DNA of 50,775 nt from JABFRJ01 sp031409695 (lineage in GTDB: Bacteria > Pseudomonadota > Alphaproteobacteria > Rhizobiales > Hyphomicrobiaceae), in the NCBI GenBank assembly GCA_031409695.1, contig JANNXS010000335.1:1-50775 (forward strand), written 5' to 3'. The notes beneath the pieces were generated by a model that searched no databases, was not told the DNA's origin, and saw nothing but the letters and a program-made list of their open reading frames with translations. Below are positions 32,457 to 40,737 of this stretch, piece by piece. The position numbers and the translations under genes were made by a program. Numbering within the stretch: the first letter of the stretch is position 1; each line of letters starts with the position of its first letter.

Positions 32457-33301
32457 GCAAGCAACGGCGAATCGCTCGCCCAGGCTGCAGCTGTTGCGCC
32501 GCCCGTGTGCAGATCGGCCAGCAAGGCGATGTCAACGAACTTGCCCGTGCCTGTCATGTCGACCCGCACCATCGTGCCGCCTTCGACATCGTCGAGGTGC
32601 ACGTAGGCGTCGAGGTTGCTCTTGTAGTCGAAGCCCTTCAGACCACTCAACACGCTACGCAGATCGAGCGTGTCGTTGCTGCTATTGAAGCCGTGGATGA
32701 CGTCGACACCGCGGCTTTCGCCTGTGGCCGAATCAACCACGTCCCAGGATTTCCAGACATAAGTGTCAGAACCCTCGCCGCCGGTCATATCATCCGATCC
32801 CTGCCCGCCGCGAATGACGTTGCGACCACCGCCGGCATCGATCACGTCGTTCCCGACTGAGCCACGGATATTGTCGGAATAGTCGGATGCGATCAACTTT
32901 TCGATATCCTTGAAGGTGTCGGTGCCGGTTTCAAGACCAGTGGCGGTGCCGCGGTTCAGGTCAATAGTCAGCCCAGCCGTCGCACCAAAAAAATTCAGCG
33001 TGTCGAAGCCAAAGCCACCTTCGTAACGGTCGTCGCCAGCGCTTCCAATGATCATGTCGTCGCCCTCACCGGCCAGAACCAGATCGTTGCCGGCGCCGTC
33101 GATGATCAAGTCGTTGCCCGTACCGCCGAGAATGTAGTCGTTGCCGTCACTGCCATCGATTGCGTCATCACCCGAGCTGCCTTCGATCGTGTCATCACCG
33201 GCGCTGCCGACAATCGTATCGTTGCCGCCGCGACCGTTGATTTGATCTTGGAGCGTCCCCTTTATGAAGTCCGCCCCACTCGTTCCGTTAATGACTGCCA
33301 T
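32453..33301 (-). CDS. RTX repeat protein, 282 aa
   Basis: Starts MAVINGTSGADFIKGTLQ, without a Sec signal, then a block of nonapeptides (~22-100, e.g. GRGGNDTIVGSAGDDTIEG, GGTGNDLIIDGAGNDLVLAG) and a second small block (~155-175, GGQGSDDMTGGEGSDTYVW). The last ~100 residues (VDVIHGFNSSNDTLDLRSVLSGL and FVDIALLADLHTGG) are the peptidase_M10 C-terminal/T1SS-type domain found in type I secreted proteins, ending in the hydrophobic SPLLA. Calcium binding and type I export are inferred. The stop codon (TAG) lies inside the palindromic repeat. No catalytic domain. It pairs with the next RTX gene upstream and with polysaccharide genes, consistent with a matrix protein. Confidence 0.88.
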   Translation of the reverse strand: MAVINGTSGADFIKGTLQDQINGRGGNDTIVGSAGDDTIEGSSGDDAIDGSDGNDYILGGTGNDLIIDGAGNDLVLAGEGDDMIIGSAGDDRYEGGFGFDTLNFFGATAGLTIDLNRGTATGLETGTDTFKDIEKLIASDYSDNIRGSVGNDVIDAGGGRNVIRGGQGSDDMTGGEGSDTYVWKSWDVVDSATGESRGVDVIHGFNSSNDTLDLRSVLSGLKGFDYKSNLDAYVHLDDVEGGTMVRVDMTGTGKFVDIALLADLHTGGATAAAWASDSPLLA

Positions 33302-33500
33302 GCTGACGCCCCGTCCTTCCTATCGTGCCCTGCTGAGAACGAGCGCCGTGGCCAAACGCCCCTAAATTGAAGGCGCGAACCTGCTGATGATCGTATTATG
33401 TTTTTAGCAGCAAGTTTTAAAAATATTACAGACATCCATTGGTGCATTATCTGTTGTTTATATTAAATTTTTATACGATAATTTATCGCATAAATAAATA

Positions 33501-33531
33501 TTGGGCGCCTGCCGTTCCGCAGGACGCCCAA
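33501..33531 (-). terminator. Hairpin after the DUF4114 RTX gene
   Basis: TTGGGCGTCCTGC pairs with GCAGGCGCCCAA on the minus strand with a single bulged T and a 6-nt loop (GGAACG); TATTTATTTA follows instead of a pure T-run. It begins 27 bp after the stop codon at 33558, which makes it a plausible terminator separating the two RTX genes. The 200 bp between it and the next RTX start (33302-33500) is very AT-rich and likely promoter DNA. Confidence 0.7.
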
Positions 33532-33557
33532 CATCTATAGCGCTGCCGACAACAACC

Positions 33558-35123
33558 TCAGACCAGCAGTGCGCCACTGGCGAATAGATCGTTGGCTGTG
33601 AGACCGTGAACACCATCCAGGATGGCCACGTCGACAAACTTGTCGCCGATCTTGGCTGCGATGTGCAAGCCATCCTTGCCCTCTGTCACCTGCACGACGT
33701 CGCTGCCCTCGGCGCCTTTGAAGATGTTGCGCAGGTCGAGCACGTCGCCCTTGTTGAAGTCCGTAACATGGTCGACGCCGCCGAGATCCTTGCCAAACCA
33801 CACGAACGTATCATCGCCGTCGCCACCCGTTAGCGTATCGGCGCCAGCGCGGCCGCGCAGGACGTCATTGCCAGCGCCACCATCGAGCGTGTTATTGCCC
33901 TTGTTGCCGCCGAGCACGTCGTCAAACGCCGTACCCGTGACGGCCTCGACGCCTTTGACGTAGTCGGTGCCGGCACCAACAGCGACGTTTGCGTTGAGGT
34001 CAACCTTGACGGCGCGGCCCCAGCCCGAGAAGTCGAGTGTGTCAAAGCCCGAGCCGCCGATGATGCGATCGTTACCTGCATCGGCAATGAACCGGTCGTT
34101 GCCAGAGTTGCCCATAACGAGGTCGTTGCCGTCGCCGCCGGTCATGACGTCGTTGCCCGAGCCGCCGGACATCCTGTCATTGTCAGCGCCGCCGTCCATC
34201 ACGTCGTCGCCGGAAATGCCGTACATGACGTCATTGCCTGTCCCGCCGTCCATGGTGTCATTGTCAGGCCCCTTGGCAAGTTTGCCGGAGCCAGTCGACA
34301 GTGCAGCGACGTTCTCGACGCCGATGTCGAGTGTAAAGCGCACGTCATCAAAGTCTTTGTCGCCACCGCTCCAAAGATCTTCAAAGCCAAGGCTGATCTT
34401 GCCATCGAGCACATCTGTGCCGTTCTTGACGTGGTTCCAGCCGTCAGCGTTCAGCCAGCCGGACTTGTTCGATGCGTGGAACACTTCATTGCCGTACTGG
34501 CTCTTGATGTCGATCTCTTTGCCGTCAGCGCCGACATAGACGAGCTTTGTGTGATACTTATCGGCATTGCCGTCGACGCCAGGCTTGCCGCCCTTGGTCG
34601 AGTCCATGTCGACCAGTTTCCATTTACCGTTCGGGTCGTTGAAGAGCTTGTCCTGGCCCTTCTGGTCGAAACCGTTAGGGACGATGAAGAAGCCGACCTT
34701 TTCACCAGCCTTGAGGTCGAAATCCTTGCTCGAGACGCCGCCAACGAGATCACCGCCGGAGCCCTTTTGCGACGCGTTGGCGAACACAATCTTGACGTCG
34801 GACATGGTGCCGTCAGCGGCGATTTTGTACATGCCGAGCACGTTTTTATAACCGGCCGATTCACCCTCAAATGTGATCTTGGCGCTGACGTTCTCAGCGA
34901 TCTTCAACCCGCCGAGGTCAACTTTGGTCGCGCCCTTATTGGATCCGACCATGACGTCGTCACCGTTGCCGCCCGACATGGTGTCGTTGCCACCACCACC
35001 CCACATAGCGTCCTTGCCGTCGCCGCCGGCAAGAGTGTCCTTGCCACCCTCACCTTTGATGTTGTCTTCGACATCGGCGCCGCCAAGGTCATCTTTACTT
35101 CCCGTGCCAACTAGATTTGCCAT
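33558..35123 (-). CDS. RTX protein with DUF4114 domain, 521 aa
   Basis: Starts MANLVGTGSKDDLGG; the upstream GAGAGGG ribosome-binding site supports 35123. Residues ~20-65 carry RTX units (GGDGKDAMWGGGGNDTMSGG). Residues ~70-285 are a DUF4114 domain with its hallmark SLGFEDLWSGGDKDFDDVRF near 270-290, seen in cell-surface and calcium-dependent adhesin-like proteins. A second RTX block (~300-365: GGTGNDVMYG, GGADNDRMSG, GGDGNDLVMG) and a T1SS-type C-terminal domain end in the hydrophobic SGALLV. No Sec signal. It shares C-terminal architecture with the neighbouring 282-aa RTX protein (VDVAILDGVHGL versus VDIALLADLHTG), suggesting duplication. Likely type I secreted matrix or adhesion protein; ligand unknown. 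Confidence 0.9.
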   Translation of the reverse strand: MANLVGTGSKDDLGGADVEDNIKGEGGKDTLAGGDGKDAMWGGGGNDTMSGGNGDDVMVGSNKGATKVDLGGLKIAENVSAKITFEGESAGYKNVLGMYKIAADGTMSDVKIVFANASQKGSGGDLVGGVSSKDFDLKAGEKVGFFIVPNGFDQKGQDKLFNDPNGKWKLVDMDSTKGGKPGVDGNADKYHTKLVYVGADGKEIDIKSQYGNEVFHASNKSGWLNADGWNHVKNGTDVLDGKISLGFEDLWSGGDKDFDDVRFTLDIGVENVAALSTGSGKLAKGPDNDTMDGGTGNDVMYGISGDDVMDGGADNDRMSGGSGNDVMTGGDGNDLVMGNSGNDRFIADAGNDRIIGGSGFDTLDFSGWGRAVKVDLNANVAVGAGTDYVKGVEAVTGTAFDDVLGGNKGNNTLDGGAGNDVLRGRAGADTLTGGDGDDTFVWFGKDLGGVDHVTDFNKGDVLDLRNIFKGAEGSDVVQVTEGKDGLHIAAKIGDKFVDVAILDGVHGLTANDLFASGALLV

Positions 35124-35274
35124 TCTTGCCCTCTCGATCCGAGCTGCACACAGGGTGCGCAACTCATAATTCCGGCGTAAAACCACACCGCTGGGCAGAA
35201 CCAATACAGACGAAAAATTAATTCGAATTCATCTGGCGAATTGAATATTTCATATAACTTGAATAAAATACCGA

Positions 35275-36183
35275 TCAATAGTGGTTTATAGATGATTGCT
35301 GCTCGGGTCCAAACAGGGCAGCAAGTGTGCCGGCGCCCCAGGCCATGTTGGTGATGCCGCGTACGGCACGGGTGCGCGTGGTGACCAGGCCGAACACCGT
35401 CTGTGCGGCGCCGGCACTCATACGCGCCAGGGCCTTGAGCGTCCTCAGCAGTCTGCCACCCCGGTGCCGCGCGATCAGTCCAAGCGTATGGCCGGTGCGA
35501 TATCGCCGCTGCACAATCCAGCGAAGTGTCATGCGGTCGTGTGGGATGTCCTCATGTGCCACGGCGCCGTTCGCCGCGACCATGTGCGCGCCGCTTCTCA
35601 GGAGTTGATCAAAGAAATCCACGTCCTCGCCGCCTGAGCGGTTAAAGTCGATGCGAAATCGAGCGTCGGCCGTGGCGATCGTAGTCCGCCGGATTAAAAC
35701 ATTGCCGCTGGCGCCGTGATTGAGGGGCGCGCCGTCCGTGAAGGGGCCAACCTCGTGATATCCGCCTTCGCGCATCCAGGTGGGGGCTGGGACTGTATAG
35801 GCAGGTCGGACAACGCCCTGGACAATGTCGGCGCCTGTGGTGGCCTGCATCGCCAAAAGCCTGCCAAGCCAGCTCGGTTCGGCCCACTCGTCGTCATCGA
35901 TGAAGGCAATGAAATCAGCGTCGGCTGGAGCTGCATCGAGACACGCGTTGCGCACTGTCGCCAGGCCTTTTTCGGTCTCGATCCGATACATTAGCGGGTG
36001 CAAACTTGCCCGGTCGTCAACTGTCAGTGTCGTTTGAGCGTCGTTGTCGATGACAACGAGCGTTAGTTTTGGGCGCATACCATCGTCGAATGTTTGATTA
36101 TCTAAACTGGTCAGCAGACGGCGCAGCCCCGCTGGCCGACGATACGTGGCAATCCCAATGACGACGTGTGGTACGGTCGGCAT
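35275..36183 (-). CDS. Family 2 glycosyltransferase, 302 aa
   Basis: GT-A fold enzyme: VVIGIATYRRPAGLRRLLTSL (residues ~7-27, nucleotide-sugar entry), VVIDNDAQ (~44-51), FIAFIDDDEWAEPSWLGRLL with the metal-binding DDD (~90-109), and the acceptor-side GGEDVDFFDQLLRSG (ED motif, catalytic Asp candidates, ~180-194). The last helical region (~205-260) may associate with the membrane. It adds a sugar to a lipid-linked polysaccharide intermediate; donor and linkage unknown. Its ATG overlaps the flippase stop by one base (TAATG at 36183-36185), with GGAG eight nt upstream, so it is translationally coupled. No Sec signal; cytoplasmic face of the inner membrane. Confidence 0.9.
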   Translation of the reverse strand: MPTVPHVVIGIATYRRPAGLRRLLTSLDNQTFDDGMRPKLTLVVIDNDAQTTLTVDDRASLHPLMYRIETEKGLATVRNACLDAAPADADFIAFIDDDEWAEPSWLGRLLAMQATTGADIVQGVVRPAYTVPAPTWMREGGYHEVGPFTDGAPLNHGASGNVLIRRTTIATADARFRIDFNRSGGEDVDFFDQLLRSGAHMVAANGAVAHEDIPHDRMTLRWIVQRRYRTGHTLGLIARHRGGRLLRTLKALARMSAGAAQTVFGLVTTRTRAVRGITNMAWGAGTLAALFGPEQQSSINHY

Positions 36184-37631
36184 TACGCTTCTCCCGTGCC
36201 GCTTGTTGGACGCGGGCGTGCGTAACTATCGAGAAACGTGCCAAGGCGTTGGCGTACACCGACGGCGTCGAAGAGGACGGCTGCTGTTATGTAGGCAAAC
36301 GCGCCTGAGCCGACCAAAAGCAAAAGCCCAAGAACGTCAACCCGAACACCGAGGGACTGCACAAACGACGTCACCATCGCCATTACGCCGACGGCCGCTA
36401 GAATACGCGCCAGGCGCCCGGGCACGATTGGAAGTGTAAAGGCCTGCCGGGTCAGGAAAAAACCAAGTAGGACGCCGAAGCACTCTGAGATAAGCAGAGA
36501 CATCGCCGCGCCGGTCAGGCCGAACCACTGGATCAGTGGTACCATGAGGATCAGGTTGACGATGAAATTCGCGCCGGTGTGCCAGATGTAGAGCTGCGGC
36601 TTGTTTGCGAGCCCAAAACTCAATTGCACGTACTGCTGGGAAAGGGTGTGGGCAAAAATCGCCAAGGCAAGAATTGGGATCAGTCCCGTTGCGGCCGCGC
36701 GGTAGTCAGGGCCGAGGAGTGTTCCCGCCACTTGAGGGGCCGCGATGGCTAGACCGACGACAGCTGGCAGCATCACCGCGATGAGTAGCTCGAGGCCGTC
36801 CGCCAGGTGGCGTGTTGTTGCGGCGGTATCGTCACGATTGAGAGCTGAGACAGCGAGCGGTGCGATTGCGAGGCTGGCACTGATGGCCGGAAGAATGGCG
36901 CACTGGCGCACGAAGTCTGCCGTCGCGCCATACACGCCCGCCGCGTCCGTGCCGACAAGAGCAAATAACGCGAACCGATCCAACGCGAGCGTGAGCGCCA
37001 CAAACACGCCAGACAGCGTGATCGGCAGGCCATAGCGCGCGAGTTTCATGATCGTTGCACGGGTTGGCGGCACGCGTGGTCGCGACCAGATGCGCGGCGA
37101 AAGCAACAGCGCGGCAGTGGCATAACCAGCAGCCATGGCCACAACCAGGACAAGTCCTCCGCCACCAAGCAAGACGGAACCGATGCAAAAGGCAAATGTC
37201 AGTGTGCTACGGGCAACGGTGCCGAACACATAAAGCGGTACGCGCTGCTGCGCGCGCAACACCTCCTGACCCAGCTCAAATAGGGCAATGCAACTTGCAA
37301 ACAAGACCGCAGCCGCAGCCTTCTCGAGGGGAACACGGAAGACGGTGAGCAGGATCAGCAACACGATCGGGTAAGCGAACAGGGTCAGGGCATAGCCGCT
37401 CAGCGCCGAGAGGCGCACGTCGGCGTCCGCTTCCGACTGAAACCGCAGGACAGCATGGCGCAACCACGTGAAGAGGGCCGTTGCGCAGACGTTTCCAATG
37501 CCAACAGCGACAACAAACAGGCCGTACTCTCCCGGCATGACAAGACGGGTCAACACGAACACACTGCTAAAGCCGATCACTGCCGCGGCCACATTGGCAA
37601 TCATGTACAACATGGATTGTTTGATCAGCAT
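36183..37631 (-). CDS. Polysaccharide flippase (Wzx/MATE-like, oligosaccharide flippase family), 482 aa
   Basis: A 12-14 helix membrane protein starting MLIKQSMLYMIANVAAAVIGF, then FSSVFVLTRLVMPGEYGLFVV, a typical polysaccharide biosynthesis protein entry with the RLLxPxEYGxF motif. The rest alternates hydrophobic helices and short basic loops. It should move undecaprenyl-linked oligosaccharides across the inner membrane. The ribosome-binding GGAG overlaps the GH10 stop region (37638-37640), so GH10, flippase and GT2 form one leftward operon. No Wzy in the same operon; a polymerase-like gene lies divergently at 39050. Confidence 0.9.
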   Translation of the reverse strand: MLIKQSMLYMIANVAAAVIGFSSVFVLTRLVMPGEYGLFVVAVGIGNVCATALFTWLRHAVLRFQSEADADVRLSALSGYALTLFAYPIVLLILLTVFRVPLEKAAAAVLFASCIALFELGQEVLRAQQRVPLYVFGTVARSTLTFAFCIGSVLLGGGGLVLVVAMAAGYATAALLLSPRIWSRPRVPPTRATIMKLARYGLPITLSGVFVALTLALDRFALFALVGTDAAGVYGATADFVRQCAILPAISASLAIAPLAVSALNRDDTAATTRHLADGLELLIAVMLPAVVGLAIAAPQVAGTLLGPDYRAAATGLIPILALAIFAHTLSQQYVQLSFGLANKPQLYIWHTGANFIVNLILMVPLIQWFGLTGAAMSLLISECFGVLLGFFLTRQAFTLPIVPGRLARILAAVGVMAMVTSFVQSLGVRVDVLGLLLLVGSGAFAYITAAVLFDAVGVRQRLGTFLDSYARPRPTSGTGEA

Positions 37632-37637
37632 CGCGTT

Positions 37638-38687
37638 TCAGGCTCCGCTCGAGAAGCGCTGAAGAATGCGCAGCATGGGCTTTTCTGCGAGATCGGCATC
37701 GAGCGGCAGGGGCCGATTGGCAAGCCCATCGCGCCTCTTGAACCACATGGGCATCCACGTGTGTTTGTCAGTGATACCCCAGGTGCAGATGAGTTTTGGT
37801 CGACAGCCCGCAAACACGGCTGTCAAAAACTGTTCGGTGCGTTTCGCAACGATTGCGTCGCGGGCGACGATATCGGCGGGCAGATGGAAATCGTTGACGT
37901 CGAGTTCCGTTATCAACACGTCGAGGCCGGCACGTGCCATCTCGGCGCAAAACGCGGAGACACCGTCGCTGTCGATTTCCGATGCGCCATCAAGGTGCCC
38001 TTGTAACCCGACGCCGGTGAGCGGTACGCCACGCCCCTTCAGTTCAAGAATCAAGCGCCGAAAGGCTTCGCGCTTCAGCTTGTCCCGCGGCGTTGCGGCC
38101 TCGATTGCATACTCATTGATGACGCGGCGCTGACGGGGTGCGATGTCAGCGGCGATCTGAAAGGCTGTGTCGATGTAGCGGCCCCCCAGTCGTGACAACC
38201 AAACCCCATCTCGAAGATCGGTCGACGAGCGCGGCTTTTCCGCAATCGGTTCGTTGACCACATCCCAATCATCGATCGGTGTACGATAGTGGTCGATGAC
38301 CCGCACGATGTGTCGGCGCAACTCGCGTTCGGCCTCGCTGGCGTTGGCAAGTGTCTGCAGCCAAGCCGGATTGCCTTCGCACCACACGAGCGTATGCCCG
38401 CGCACCCGCAACCCATGGGTGCTAGCGAACGCCACAGTTGCGTCACCTGCCGCGAAGTTAAACGTCTCGCGGTCCGGACGGATCTCGGCCCACTTCATAG
38501 CACCTTCGGCAACGATCACGTCACAATGCTTGGCGAGCGCCGCACGGTAAGCGGCGTTGTCTGGCAGGATGTAGTGGTTGGCAGCCGCGCCAACGGGAAC
38601 ACGAGCCGCGCCCGCCGCCACTGGCGCACCAACGGCTGCGCCCAGGCCGGTGAGCACTGCCCGGCGGTTAAGGCTTAGGCGGCGCAC
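37638..38687 (-). CDS. Tat-exported GH10 glycoside hydrolase (endo-1,4-beta-xylanase family), 349 aa
   Basis: Signal MRRLSLNRRAVLTGLGAAVGA carries twin arginines before a hydrophobic stretch, consistent with Tat export. The GH10 barrel has KWAEIRPDRETFNFAAGDATV, RGHTLVWCEGNPAWL, the acid/base Glu in DWDVVNEPIAE (~146), QGHLDG, and the nucleophile Glu in LITELDVND (~262), then WGITDKHTWMP and the closing KPMLRIL. Both catalytic acids are intact. The start is a GTG with GGAG eight nt upstream. GH10 enzymes cleave xylan, but in exopolysaccharide operons relatives probably trim or release the polymer during export (the PssZ-like idea). It is the first gene of the GH10-flippase-GT2 operon. The repeat at 38750-38854 lies ~60 bp upstream, in its promoter region. 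Confidence 0.9.
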   Translation of the reverse strand: MRRLSLNRRAVLTGLGAAVGAPVAAGAARVPVGAAANHYILPDNAAYRAALAKHCDVIVAEGAMKWAEIRPDRETFNFAAGDATVAFASTHGLRVRGHTLVWCEGNPAWLQTLANASEAERELRRHIVRVIDHYRTPIDDWDVVNEPIAEKPRSSTDLRDGVWLSRLGGRYIDTAFQIAADIAPRQRRVINEYAIEAATPRDKLKREAFRRLILELKGRGVPLTGVGLQGHLDGASEIDSDGVSAFCAEMARAGLDVLITELDVNDFHLPADIVARDAIVAKRTEQFLTAVFAGCRPKLICTWGITDKHTWMPMWFKRRDGLANRPLPLDADLAEKPMLRILQRFSSGA

Positions 38688-39049
38688 AGGCGTCTCCGTT
38701 CGGTTTCAGCACAGCCCAATCCATTGTGGGATGCGACAGCACCTGTTTGCTAGAGCATTTTCCGACGAGGTGGGCACCGGTTCGTCGTAAAAATACGTCA
38801 AAACAGGGACTTCTAGAGCACGTGCCGATTTTATGAGATCAGAATGCGCTCTAGTTCGGTCGTGGAACTGATGGTGAATTCTTGACTCGAGTGTGTGTTC
38901 TGAGGGCTGGTTCCAACCGACTGTGCAAACCGACTGTTCCAACCGGTTCTTGCGAGTTCTGTGCCATCGAGGGCGGCCGTGTGGGTACGGGATTTGCTTA
39001 TGAGGCTGGTTGAAAGCTGCGCCCGCAACACGGAGAGTAAACACCGGCC
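38688..39049. other. Divergent promoter region between GH10 operon and O-antigen-ligase-like gene
   Basis: 362 bp without a gene. It contains the second palindromic repeat (38750-38854) and, to its right, AT-richer DNA (38855-39030). The region 38920-38945 has a short near-direct repeat (GTTCCAACCGACTGTGCAAACC / GACTGTTCCAACCGG). It is expected to carry both promoters; no known operator was identified. Confidence 0.5.
38750..38854 (+). repeat. Palindromic intergenic repeat, copy 2 (~105 bp)
   Basis: CTAGAGC at the left end pairs with GCTCTAG at the right end; the inner arms CATTTTCCGACGA...TCGTCGTAAAAAT make a second hairpin around CACCGG. Same orientation as copy 1 (32354-32456) and about 6.3 kb away; the two differ mainly in the linker between the hairpins. 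Non-coding, with the size and terminal palindrome of mobile-derived intergenic elements. The family is assigned from memory of Rhizobiales repeats. Confidence 0.85.
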
Positions 39050-40402
39050 ATGGTTGCCCTCCGGCATATCAGCACGTTCGAGACTGTCCCTGGTGACATC
39101 ATATCGCCTGGCCAGCGGGCTCAAATGTCGGCGGTTGAGACAGGCTTCTTTCTGGCTGCGGCGCTGCTGTATTGGACAGACCTTTTGCGTCTTTTATTTC
39201 CGGGCACAGATGGTATTTCGGCCATCTATCGCGTGACGCATTTTGCGTTTTATGGTCTGTTTGTTCTCGCACTCCTGCGCGATCCCTTGAGTTTCCGGCG
39301 CGGACTTGCTGCGACAGCCCTTATGGTGGCGTTTCTGCTCCTGCCACTTTTATCGGCGCTGTGGTCGATCAACCCTGCCGAGACCACGCAACGGGCGATC
39401 ACCCTCATTGGTAGCTCCCTGTTTGGGTATTATGTTGCGTCCCAAGTGCAGGGCCGTTCAGCCCTGCGCCTTCTTGGAATTACCGCGACGATCGCGGCTG
39501 CTCTCAGTCTCATTTTAATTTTTTTTGTGCCCTCGATGGGGCGGATGAGCGAGGGTGAGTACGTTAATGTCTGGAGTGGCGCCTGGGTACACAAAAACGG
39601 CATGGGCCAGATGTGCGGCCTCGGTGTGCTGATCTGCCTTGTCATACTGATGCGAGAGGGGCTCCGAGGCAACGGCTTGATCGCAGGTGGTCTCGTTCTC
39701 AACGCGATCCTGTTGGCCGGTTCGCGCTCACTCACGTCGCAACTCGTGATCGTTGTGAGCGTGGTTCTGTTGCTAACGGTCGGCCGGTTTGTCCGTTTCA
39801 TCGTTGCCAACGCAGCCTTGATTGGCATCCTGCTCGCGCCGCCATTGATTTATATCGCCTTCACGGTTTCGATCGACGACGTGATGGGGCTGCTGACATC
39901 CTTTGGCAAAGACGCAACCCTGTCTTCCCGGCTGCCCCTTTGGCAGATCCTGGTAAGTTTCATAGGCGAGCGTTTTTGGCTTGGCTACGGCTATGACGCC
40001 TTTTTTACGGATGCGAACTTCATCGTACAGATTATCGAGCAGCGGCTGAATTTCAAGCCGTTCTATTCTCACAATGGCTACATCGAAATTTGGCTGGCAC
40101 TCGGGGCTGTCGGATTTTTTACCATGGCCGCGATGTTCGTTCGCTTTGCCTGGCTTGCGGTACGCTTGTTGTATCGAGACGATAAAGCACCATTGTTTCA
40201 GCTGTGTTTTGTCTATGTGCCGATCTTTTTGATGCAGAACACGGCCGAGGTAACGATCCTGCAGCGCAACAACATGAGTTGGTCGTTGTTTGTGATGCTT
40301 TACGTGTACGTTTCGCTTGCGGCTCGTGCTGTCAGTAGTCGAGCAACAGCGGATGCCACTCAGTTGCGCACCGTTCAACCATCACGGCTGAGCACCATAT
40401 AG
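39050..40402 (+). CDS. O-antigen ligase/ExoQ-like polymerase, 450 aa
   Basis: About 11 hydrophobic helices with the family's long periplasmic loop. Recognisable points are LFGYYVASQVQGRSALRLLG, YVNVWSGAWVHKNGMGQMCG (the [G/A]xxxHKNxxG signature of ExoQ-like polymerases), SRSLTSQLVIVVSVV, ATLSSRLPLWQILVSFIGER and FYSHNGYIEIWLALGAVG (the HNxxxExxxxxG motif). These proteins polymerise or ligate undecaprenyl-linked polysaccharides at the periplasmic face. The GGAGAG is 12 nt upstream of the ATG at 39050, a slightly long spacing. Divergent from the GH10-flippase-GT2 operon; together they make a minimal Wzx/Wzy-like set, although initiating glycosyltransferases and export proteins are missing from the window. 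Confidence 0.9.
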   Translation: MVALRHISTFETVPGDIISPGQRAQMSAVETGFFLAAALLYWTDLLRLLFPGTDGISAIYRVTHFAFYGLFVLALLRDPLSFRRGLAATALMVAFLLLPLLSALWSINPAETTQRAITLIGSSLFGYYVASQVQGRSALRLLGITATIAAALSLILIFFVPSMGRMSEGEYVNVWSGAWVHKNGMGQMCGLGVLICLVILMREGLRGNGLIAGGLVLNAILLAGSRSLTSQLVIVVSVVLLLTVGRFVRFIVANAALIGILLAPPLIYIAFTVSIDDVMGLLTSFGKDATLSSRLPLWQILVSFIGERFWLGYGYDAFFTDANFIVQIIEQRLNFKPFYSHNGYIEIWLALGAVGFFTMAAMFVRFAWLAVRLLYRDDKAPLFQLCFVYVPIFLMQNTAEVTILQRNNMSWSLFVMLYVYVSLAARAVSSRATADATQLRTVQPSRLSTI

Positions 40403-40737
40403 CAACAGCACAACACACTTGATCATTGGCGCGGCAAAGCATGCGCCACTTGATTTGGTGCGCCTGTCTTCCGAATGCTGGATCACCTCAATCGAAGTGG
40501 GCCGCATGATTGCGGTAGATGACCGGTGGAGAAAGTTGGAGATAATTGTGGCGGTCACCCGCGATTTATGAAATTAGAAATGGCATGGGCTTGTCTTGAG
40601 ATTCTGGCGCCGAGAATAGCTGGCGACAGAGATCGGGCGGCGGCTATTCCGGGGGGAATGCCGCCGCCTGATTACTTTGTGGCTCATGATTTCTAGTGGG
40701 TTAATCCGTACGCGACAGCGTTTTGTCACCGACCAAT
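40403..40737. other. Intergenic gap after the polymerase gene
   Basis: 335 bp between the polymerase stop and the convergent rraA-like stop. No coding potential seen. A long hairpin (40635-40669) is described separately. A short AT-rich stretch (40560-40600) is otherwise featureless. Confidence 0.5.
40635..40669. terminator. Long GC-rich hairpin between convergent genes
   Basis: GGGCGGCGGCTATTCC pairs with GGAATGCCGCCGCCT: a ~15-bp stem with one mismatch and a 4-nt G loop. Neither side has a clear T-run (ATTACTTTG follows rightward). It sits between the polymerase and rraA-like stop codons, so it may terminate one or both transcripts or stabilise 3' ends. Confidence 0.55.

Noticed and set aside
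33967..35114. Open frames opposite the DUF4114 RTX gene
   Set aside because: Same mirror effect of the RTX repeats; biased Ser/Pro/Leu composition and no features.
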